A DNA stretch of 64,000 nt from DAOUBF01 sp034432795 (GTDB lineage: Bacteria > Chloroflexota > Anaerolineae > DSLN01). The stretch lies in NCBI GenBank assembly GCA_034432795.1, contig DAOUBF010000044.1, positions 12,562 through 76,561 on the forward strand, read 5' to 3'. The position numbers and the translations under genes were made by a program. Below, one piece after another: positions 57,659-64,000 of the stretch (positions within the stretch are counted from its first letter, which is position 1; every line of letters starts with the position of its first letter). The notes beneath the pieces were generated by a model that had not been told where the DNA came from, did not search any database, and saw nothing but the letters and a program-made list of their open reading frames with translations.

Positions 57659-58774
57659 ATGCATTTTGAAGGCGTGGTGACCATCAAAGCCCCCCGCGAG
57701 CGGGTGTGGCGGTTTCTCACCGACCCCTACGCTGTGAGCCAGTGTGCGCCGGGGCTGGAATCGCTGGAGATCATTGAGCCTAACCACAAGTTCCGGGCGG
57801 TGGCCTCTGTCGGCCTGGGCACGGTGCGCGCCCGGTTCACGGGCGACGTGGAGTGGCTGGACATAGACCCGCCCAATCGGGCGAGCATGAAGGTGCACGG
57901 GGTCGCGCCGGGCAGCGCGGTGGATGCGACGAGTGAGATGGTGCTCTCCGATGGCGCCAACGGTGTCACCGAGATGCGCTGGTCGGTGGATATGACCATC
58001 GTGGGGACGATCGCCAGCACGGCGGCGCGGGTGATGGGCGGCGTGACCCAAAAGCTCACCGGCGCGTTCTTTGATTGCGTCAAGAAGCGCATTGAAGTTG
58101 AAGTAGCCGCCGAGATGGTCCTGATCCCAGAGGGGCCATTTGTCATGGGCGAAGGCCAGGCGAGCACTACCGTCCATGTGCCCGCGTTCTACATCGCCAG
58201 GCACCCGATCACGAATGCGGATTACGCGGCCTTCGTGGCCGCGACCAACTACCGTCCCCCACCCCATTGGCCGGGCGAGCAGCCCCCTGAGGCGCTCAGC
58301 CGCCATCCGGTGGTGAATGTCTCCTGGCATGATGCGCTGGCCTATTGCCACTGGTTGAGTGCGACCACCGGCTACCACTACCGTCTGCCGACGGAGGCGG
58401 AATGGGAAAAGGCCGCCCGCGGCACGGATGGCCGCGCCTATCCCTGGGGGAACGACTTTGACCCCCGCCTGTGCAACAGCCGCGAGTCGGGCCTGGGCGG
58501 GACGACGCCGGTGGACTATTATGCCAGCAGTGCAGGCCCCTACGGCGTCATGGACATGCTCGGAAATGTGTGGGAGTGGTGTAGCAGCCTGTACGCGGAC
58601 GTTCCTTACCGCGCCGATGATGGGCGCGAGGACCTGGTGGCGGCGGGTGGGCGCGTCTTGCGGGGCGGCTCGTGGCTTGACCCTGCGGAGAATATCCGCC
58701 CGACGCGCCGCATGGCCGCATCGCCGGAGTTTCTCGCCCCGAATATCGGCTTCCGTGTGGCGCGTGGAGTCTGA
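57659..58774 (+). CDS. coxG: CoxG (SRPBCC) protein fused to an FGE/sulfatase-modifying-like domain
   Basis: A 371-residue fusion. Residues 1-150 match CoxG (FEGVVTIKAPRERVWRFLTDPYAVSQCAPGLESLE, LTGAFFDCVKK), the SRPBCC protein thought to anchor CO dehydrogenase at the membrane. Residues 155-371 match the PF03781 formylglycine-generating-enzyme-like fold (MVLIPEGPFVMG, HPVVNVSWHDALAYCHWLSATTGYHYRLPTEAEWEKAARGTDGRAYPWGN, GVMDMLGNVWEW, VLRGGSW, NIGFRVAR). The two cysteines used by true FGE near the C-terminus are absent (RGGSWLDPAENIRPTRRMAAS), so a binding role is likelier. ATG 57659 follows GAGGGAG. Confidence 0.88.
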   Translation: MHFEGVVTIKAPRERVWRFLTDPYAVSQCAPGLESLEIIEPNHKFRAVASVGLGTVRARFTGDVEWLDIDPPNRASMKVHGVAPGSAVDATSEMVLSDGANGVTEMRWSVDMTIVGTIASTAARVMGGVTQKLTGAFFDCVKKRIEVEVAAEMVLIPEGPFVMGEGQASTTVHVPAFYIARHPITNADYAAFVAATNYRPPPHWPGEQPPEALSRHPVVNVSWHDALAYCHWLSATTGYHYRLPTEAEWEKAARGTDGRAYPWGNDFDPRLCNSRESGLGGTTPVDYYASSAGPYGVMDMLGNVWEWCSSLYADVPYRADDGREDLVAAGGRVLRGGSWLDPAENIRPTRRMAASPEFLAPNIGFRVARGV

Positions 58775-58789
58775 GGTAGCCGTAGTCCC

Positions 58790-58905
58790 CCACCCAGTAC
58801 CGGGCTTCCCAGTACCGAGCTAAAGCCCGGTTGAAAGGGGGCCACTTCCCTCCCCCACAAGAGGGGAGGGAGTGAGTTCTCTCTCTCTGGATAGGGAAGG
58901 GAGTG
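58790..58905. repeat. Hairpin and C-tract/G-tract repeats
   Basis: ACCGAGCTAAAGCCCGGT (58814-58831), preceded by a reversed partial copy, belongs to the 18-bp hairpin family of 35058-35291. A C-tract/G-tract repeat (about 58840-58905) follows. Confidence 0.7.
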
Positions 58906-58923
58906 TTCGTAGTGTGAGGGTCT

Positions 58924-59952
58924 ATGAAATTCGGGCCTGTTTCGTTGGATCAGGCGGCGGGTAAAATCCTCGGCCACAATATCGCCGGGCTGGATGGGCG
59001 GCGCGCCTTGCGCAAGGGCAAGCCGCTCACCGCAGCGGATATAGCCACGCTGCGTGAGATTGGCCGCCAGATGGTCTATGTGGCTGAGCTGGACCCGGAC
59101 GATGTGGACGAGGACCGTGCGGCACGCCGCGTGGCCGAGGCGGCCATGGGCGATGGCGTGCGCCTCTCCGGGCCGGCCTCCGGACGAGTGAATTTCCTGG
59201 CGACGGCGCTGGGCGTGCTGCGCGTGGACGTGGAGCGGTTGACCCGGCTCAATGAGTGCGAGGGGATCACCCTGGCGACCCTGGCCTCGCATACCGCTGT
59301 GCAGCCCCGCCAGATGGTCGCCACGGTGAAAATCATCCCCTTTGCCGTACCCGAAGCGATGTTGCGCCAGGCCGAGCGGATCGCGCTGGAGGGCGGGCCG
59401 CTCATCCGCGTGGACGCGCTGCCCCCCCGACCCGTCTCGGTGATCCTCTCCGGCTCGCCCTCAGTGCGCGAGCGTGTCATCGCCGACTTTGAGCCGCCGC
59501 TGCGGGCGCGCATTGAGGCGCTGGGGTCCAGCATTCAGGCGCTGGATTTTGTGCCGCTGGAGGACGAGCGCGGGGAATCCGCCCTGGCGGAGCGGCTGCG
59601 CCAGCACGCGGCGGCAGGCGCGGGGCTGATCATCCTGGCCGGGGAGACGGCGATCATGGACCGGCACGACATCGCGCCGCGTGCCATTGAGCGCGCCGGG
59701 GGCGAGGTGACCTGTGTGGGCGCGCCGGTGGACCCCGGCAACCTGTTGCTGATCGCCTATCTGGGCGCGGTCCCCATCCTGGGCGCGCCCGGTTGCGCCC
59801 GCAGCCGCAAGGTGAACGTCGTGGATTGGGTGTTGCCGCGCCTGCTGGCCGGCGACCGGCTCACCCGCCGCGACATCGTCGGCCTGGGTCATGGCGGCCT
59901 GCTTGAGGACGTGCCCGAACGGCCCATGCCCAGGACGCGCATTGCGGAGTAG
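58924..59952 (+). CDS. MoeA/MoCF-type molybdopterin-binding protein
   Basis: A 342-residue molybdopterin-binding protein. The N-terminal part (SLDQAAGKILGHNIAGLDGRRALRKGKPLTAADI) is MoeA-like; the central MoCF-type domain includes AGAGLIILAGETAIMDRHDIAPRAIERAGGEV and the C-terminal part VDPGNLLLIAYLGAVPILGAPGCARS. Proteins of this kind usually accompany xanthine/CO dehydrogenase genes and are thought to deliver or modify the cofactor, often in partnership with MobA/MocA. No strong Shine-Dalgarno is visible. It lies between the two cox sets. Confidence 0.85.
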   Translation: MKFGPVSLDQAAGKILGHNIAGLDGRRALRKGKPLTAADIATLREIGRQMVYVAELDPDDVDEDRAARRVAEAAMGDGVRLSGPASGRVNFLATALGVLRVDVERLTRLNECEGITLATLASHTAVQPRQMVATVKIIPFAVPEAMLRQAERIALEGGPLIRVDALPPRPVSVILSGSPSVRERVIADFEPPLRARIEALGSSIQALDFVPLEDERGESALAERLRQHAAAGAGLIILAGETAIMDRHDIAPRAIERAGGEVTCVGAPVDPGNLLLIAYLGAVPILGAPGCARSRKVNVVDWVLPRLLAGDRLTRRDIVGLGHGGLLEDVPERPMPRTRIAE

Positions 59953-60077
59953 AGGCGCGATAGGCCGTTTCTCTATGGTATGGAACCTGGCCGGTGAAAG
60001 GAGGTGAACTGATTTCACTATCTAACGTGAGTGTCTCGGTGTCCAGAGGTTCGGTAGAGCACAGAAGTGTCATCCCC

Positions 60078-60201
60078 GCCTTGATCCTCCCATTAAGGGG
60101 GAACGTGCCCCCATTGGGGAAGAGAGGGCCGGGGTGAGGGACAACTGTGTGATCTACCGAGACCGATCATCCGGCACCCTGGAACCGGGCTGAAGCCCGG
60201 T
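60078..60201. repeat. C-tract/G-tract repeat and 18-bp hairpin
   Basis: CCTCCCATTAAGGGGGAACG and following runs (60078-60136), then ACCGGGCTGAAGCCCGGT (60184-60201), 37 bases before the coxS copy 2 start. No gene is visible in 59953-60238. Confidence 0.7.
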
Positions 60202-60238
60202 CCTGAGTGGCTTCCGTTCGCACAAAGGAGGAAACCCT

Positions 60239-60709
<471 letters not shown>

Positions 60710-60712
60710 GCC

Positions 60713-63082
60713 ATGGCCACGAAAGTCATCGGCACGAGCATCAAGCGCCGCGAGGACCCACGGCTGATCACGGGCGAGGCCAAGTACCTGGACGACATCC
60801 AGTTGCCCGGTATGCTGCACGCGGCCATCCTGCGCAGCCCCTATGCCCATGCCCGCATCAGGCGGATTAACACGGAAAAGGCCGCCGCGCTCCCCGGCGT
60901 CGTGGCCGTGTTCACCGGCGCGGACTTCAAGGACCTGCCGCCCCTGCCCTGCGCCTGGCAGGCGGGTGGTGTCAAGAATAACGTCAATACCCCGCGTGTG
61001 CTGGAGATAGATAAGGTGACCTTCACCGGCGCGGGTGTGGCTGTCGTCGTCGCCGAGAACCGCTATATCGCCGAGGACGCGCTAGGGCTGATTGAGGTGG
61101 ACTACGAGCCGCTGCCGGTCGTCGTGGACGCCGAGAAGGCCACCCAGCCCGGCGCGCCGCAGATCCACGAGAACGCGCCCAACAACATCTGCATGGACTG
61201 GAGTTGCGGGGACGAGGAGGCCACCGAACGGGCGCTCGCCCAGGCCGATGTGGTTGTCAGACAACGCCTGGTCAACCAACGCCTGATCCCTACGCCGATT
61301 GAGCCGCGCGGCGCCATCGCCCAGTACTTTCCGGCGACCGGCGAGTTCACGGTGTGGCTGACCTCGCAGGCGCCGCACGTTCATCGCCTGCTGCTGACGG
61401 CGTTCATCTTCGGCATCCCCGAAACCAAGATGCGGGTGATCTCGCCCCAGGTGGGTGGCGGCTTCGGCTCCAAGATCTTCCTGTACCCGGAGTACTGCTT
61501 GGTGGCCGCGCTGGCCAAGAAGCTCGGCCGCCCGGTCAAGTGGATGGAGACGCGCAAGGAGAACTACGTCGCCACCACGCACGGGCGCGATCACATCACC
61601 GAACTGGAGGTCGGGGCCACGCGCGACGGCAAGATCACCGCGCTCAAGGTGAAGACCTACGCCAACCTGGGCGGCGTTCTCTCCACCATCGCGCCCGGCA
61701 TCCCCACGACGCTATACGGGCGGATGCTCTCCGGCGCGTACCGCATCCCCAACATCTACTGCCAGGTGTTGGGCGTGTACACCAATACCGGCATGGTAGA
61801 TGCCTATCGCGGCGCCGGGCGGCCCGAAGCCACCTACGTGGTGGAGCGGGCGGTGGACCTGGTCGCCCGCGAGTTGAACCTGGACCCGGTGGAGGTGCGG
61901 CGCAAGAACTTCATCCCGCCCGACGCCTTCCCCTACGACCCGGTGGGCATCCTGGCCGGGCTGAAGTACGATAGCGGTGACTACGAAAAGACGCTGAATA
62001 AGGCGCTGGAGATGGTGGACTACGCGGCCTTCCGCCGCGAGCAGGCCGAGGCCCGCAGGCAGGGCCGCTACCTGGGCATCGGCTTCTCCTCCTACGTGGA
62101 GATCTGCGGCGTGGCGCCCTCGGCCTGGATCGGCCTGCCCAACCAGGGCTGGGGCGCGGGGCTATGGGAGAGCGCCAATGTCCGCGTGCACCTCACCGGC
62201 AAGGTCGTGGTCACCACCGGCTCGCAGCCGCACGGCCAGGGCCACGAGACCACGCTGGCCCAGATCGTCGCCGACGAGTTGGGCATCCCGGTTGAGGACG
62301 TGATCGTGCAGCACAGCGACACCCTGGGCACGCCCTTCGGCTACGGCACCTACGGTAGCCGCAGCGCAGCGGTGGGCGGCGTGGCCGTGTACAACAGCCT
62401 GCAACGCATCAAGGAGAAGGCCAGGGTCCTGGGCGCGCACCTGTTGGAGGCCGACCCTGCGGATGTGGTGTTTGAGGGCGGTAAGGTGTATGTCAAGGGG
62501 GCGCCCGACCGCGCCAAGACCATCCAGGAGATCGCTGCTGCTGCGGCGCTGGCCTACAACCTGCCGCCGGGTATGGAGCCGTTCCTGGATGACACAGCGT
62601 ACTATGACCCGCCCAACTGCACCTTCCCCTTCGGCACGCATATTGCCATCGTGGAGGTGGAGGCCGACACCGGCCAGGTGCATTTGCGGCGTTACATCGC
62701 CGTAGATGACGTGGGGCGGGTGATCAACCCGATGATCGTGGACGGGCAGGTGCACGGCGGCATTGCCCAGGGGGTGGCCCAGGCGCTGTGGGAAGGCGCG
62801 GTCTATGACGAGAACGGCCAGTTGGTCACCGGCACGCTGACCGAGTACGCCCTGCCCAAGGCCGAATTCTTCCCCACCTTTGAGGTGGACCGCACCGAGA
62901 CGCCCTCGCCGGTCAACCCGCTGGGCGTCAAGGGCGCGGGTGAGACGGGCACCATTGCCGCTACTCCGGCGGTCGTCAATGCGGTCATGGACGCATTGGC
63001 GCCGTTCGGCATCAAGCACATTGACATGCCGCTCACGCCGGAGCGCGTGTGGCGGGCGATCCAGCAAGCGCAGGGGAGGTAA
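60713..63082 (+). CDS. Molybdenum hydroxylase large subunit, form II (CoxL-like)
   Basis: A 789-residue molybdopterin subunit. Its active-site loop is AYRGAGR (residues 364-370), the form II signature, so the copper-binding cysteine of form I is missing. The cofactor motifs are present (SPQVGGGFGSKIFLYPEY, GQGHETTLAQIVADELG, GVKGAGETGTIAATPAVVNAV). Form II enzymes are of uncertain substrate; activity on CO is not established, and many related proteins oxidise purines, aldehydes or N-heterocycles. It begins three bases after its small-subunit gene. Confidence 0.93.
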   Translation: MATKVIGTSIKRREDPRLITGEAKYLDDIQLPGMLHAAILRSPYAHARIRRINTEKAAALPGVVAVFTGADFKDLPPLPCAWQAGGVKNNVNTPRVLEIDKVTFTGAGVAVVVAENRYIAEDALGLIEVDYEPLPVVVDAEKATQPGAPQIHENAPNNICMDWSCGDEEATERALAQADVVVRQRLVNQRLIPTPIEPRGAIAQYFPATGEFTVWLTSQAPHVHRLLLTAFIFGIPETKMRVISPQVGGGFGSKIFLYPEYCLVAALAKKLGRPVKWMETRKENYVATTHGRDHITELEVGATRDGKITALKVKTYANLGGVLSTIAPGIPTTLYGRMLSGAYRIPNIYCQVLGVYTNTGMVDAYRGAGRPEATYVVERAVDLVARELNLDPVEVRRKNFIPPDAFPYDPVGILAGLKYDSGDYEKTLNKALEMVDYAAFRREQAEARRQGRYLGIGFSSYVEICGVAPSAWIGLPNQGWGAGLWESANVRVHLTGKVVVTTGSQPHGQGHETTLAQIVADELGIPVEDVIVQHSDTLGTPFGYGTYGSRSAAVGGVAVYNSLQRIKEKARVLGAHLLEADPADVVFEGGKVYVKGAPDRAKTIQEIAAAAALAYNLPPGMEPFLDDTAYYDPPNCTFPFGTHIAIVEVEADTGQVHLRRYIAVDDVGRVINPMIVDGQVHGGIAQGVAQALWEGAVYDENGQLVTGTLTEYALPKAEFFPTFEVDRTETPSPVNPLGVKGAGETGTIAATPAVVNAVMDALAPFGIKHIDMPLTPERVWRAIQQAQGR

Positions 63083-63084
63083 GC

Positions 63085-63948
63085 ATGTATCCGGCGAACT
63101 TTGAGTACCATCGTCCCACAACCGTCGCCGAGGCCATTGAACTGCTGCGCCAGCACGAGGACGCGCGTGTCCTGGCGGGCGGCCATAGCCTGCTACCGGC
63201 AATGAAGCTGCGCGCTGCCACGCCCGCCGTCCTGGTGGACATCGGGCGCATCCCCGGCCTGGCGGGCATCCGTACTATAGCCACCGGGCTGCGCATCGGG
63301 GCGCTGACGACGCACGCCACCATCGCCGCCTCGGACGCAGTGAAGGCCATCTGCCCCATCCTGGCAGAGGCCGCGGCCCAGATCGGCGACGTGCAGGTGC
63401 GCAATCGCGGCACCATCGGTGGCAGTCTGGCCTACGCCGACCCGGCGGCGGACTTCCCCACCGTGGTGGTGGCCCTGAACGCCACGCTCATCGCCACCGG
63501 CCCGAACGGCGAGCGCGAGATCCCGGCGCGGGAGTTCTTCGTGGACCTGTTCACGACGGCGCTTCAGCCCGATGAACTGCTCACCGCGATTGAGGTTCCC
63601 GCACTGGGTGCCGGGACTGGCAGCGCTTATGTAAAGCACCGCCACCCGGCGTCCAGCTACGCCGTCGTCGGCGTCGCCGCTATTGTCCGGCTCCAGGATG
63701 GGCGCTGCGCCGACGTCAGCCTGGCGGTGGGCGGGGCGACGGCCAACCCGGTGATCGCCACCGCCGCCCAGCAGGCGCTGATCGGCCAGGCGCCGAGTGC
63801 GGAGGCCATCGCTGCCGCCGCCGGGCGGGTGGCGGAAGCGATCACCAACCCACTGAGCGACACCTATGCTTCCGGCGAATACCGCAGGCACCTGGCGACG
63901 GCCCTGGCCAGGCGCGCCCTGACGGCTGCGGTGGGGCGCGCGGGCTAA
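63085..63948 (+). CDS. Molybdenum hydroxylase medium (FAD) subunit, form II set
   Basis: A 287-residue FAD subunit, homologous to coxM at 52387. The flavin motifs are VLAGGHSLLPAMK and TIGGSLAYADPAADFP. GGGGAGGT lies just before ATG 63085, which itself is two bases after the L-subunit stop; a longer in-frame reading from 63049 overlaps that gene and is rejected. It completes the S, L, M set. Confidence 0.93.
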   Translation: MYPANFEYHRPTTVAEAIELLRQHEDARVLAGGHSLLPAMKLRAATPAVLVDIGRIPGLAGIRTIATGLRIGALTTHATIAASDAVKAICPILAEAAAQIGDVQVRNRGTIGGSLAYADPAADFPTVVVALNATLIATGPNGEREIPAREFFVDLFTTALQPDELLTAIEVPALGAGTGSAYVKHRHPASSYAVVGVAAIVRLQDGRCADVSLAVGGATANPVIATAAQQALIGQAPSAEAIAAAAGRVAEAITNPLSDTYASGEYRRHLATALARRALTAAVGRAG

Positions 63949-63975
63949 CCGCGACAGGTATGAAAGTGAAGGATC

Positions 63976-64000
63976 TCACCCCCCTCCCTGACCCTCCCCC
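63976..64000. repeat. C-tract repeat, cut by the window end
   Basis: ACCCCCCTCCCTGACCCTCC at the right edge matches the start of the C-tract/G-tract repeats seen elsewhere. Confidence 0.6.

Noticed and set aside
57659..58774. Calling the C-terminal domain a true formylglycine-generating enzyme
   Set aside because: The two active-site cysteines are missing and no sulfatase gene is nearby.

Overview
The window is GC-rich, densely coded bacterial chromosome. No prophage, transposase, rRNA, tRNA or CRISPR array is visible. Several traits together suggest a Chloroflexota bacterium, perhaps Anaerolineae, Caldilineae or Thermoflexia: lipoproteins with long Thr/Pro linkers, a large SARP/BTAD-AAA-TPR regulator, an F420-type luciferase-like oxidoreductase, a secreted sugar dehydrogenase ending in YYMPLVLK, form I and form II cox clusters, and many short intergenic hairpin repeats. 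This placement is inference; no rRNA is present to confirm it. A TaqI-type restriction-modification system is compatible with a warm habitat but does not prove one.

Layout. 1-1460: 5' part of rpoB (minus strand), with two changed residues in the rifampicin pocket. 1461-2200: covarying hairpin repeats and a CRP/FNR-like site. 2203-5653: probable operon of an HdrC-like ferredoxin, a DUF166 protein, a CooC-type ATPase and a two-subunit class I fumarase/tartrate dehydratase. 5712-10765: hutU and a carbohydrate ABC importer without its ATPase (minus). 11156-18549: response regulator, O-antigen-ligase/TPR membrane protein, lytic transglycosylase and sugar dehydrogenase. 18667-20015: an 11-bp operator array, a lipoprotein, a 36-bp perfect palindrome and a small membrane protein. 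20421-25899: esterase, asnS, two acetyltransferases and purH. 25924-28338: VIT/vWA surface protein. 28855-30750: S1-domain protein, rpsU and infA. 30747-33867: LLM oxidoreductase and a TaqI-like R-M system whose nuclease gene is frameshifted. 34116-36921: thrB, thrC and a pterin dehydratase. 37068-37747: Phd/VapC-type toxin-antitoxin pair. 37765-40238: methyltransferase, OsmC-like protein and an unknown protein. 40419-43880: SARP regulator interrupted by an in-frame UGA. 44021-51601: small membrane protein, MFS transporter and a complete branched-chain amino-acid ABC importer.

52387-63948 is a molybdenum hydroxylase island. A form I (AYRCSFR) aerobic CO dehydrogenase, coxM-S-L, is followed by a GYD protein, an XdhC-YHS fusion, a CoxG-FGE fusion and a MoeA-like protein. 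A second, form II (AYRGAGR) coxS-L-M set follows. The liv and cox operons appear to be fired from back-to-back promoters about 23 bp apart.

The most interesting leads are the accessory fusions around form I CO dehydrogenase, the TaqI gene that a -1 slip on UUUU would repair exactly, the UGA followed by a bSECIS-like hairpin in the SARP regulator, and the small hairpin repeat families with compensatory stem changes.
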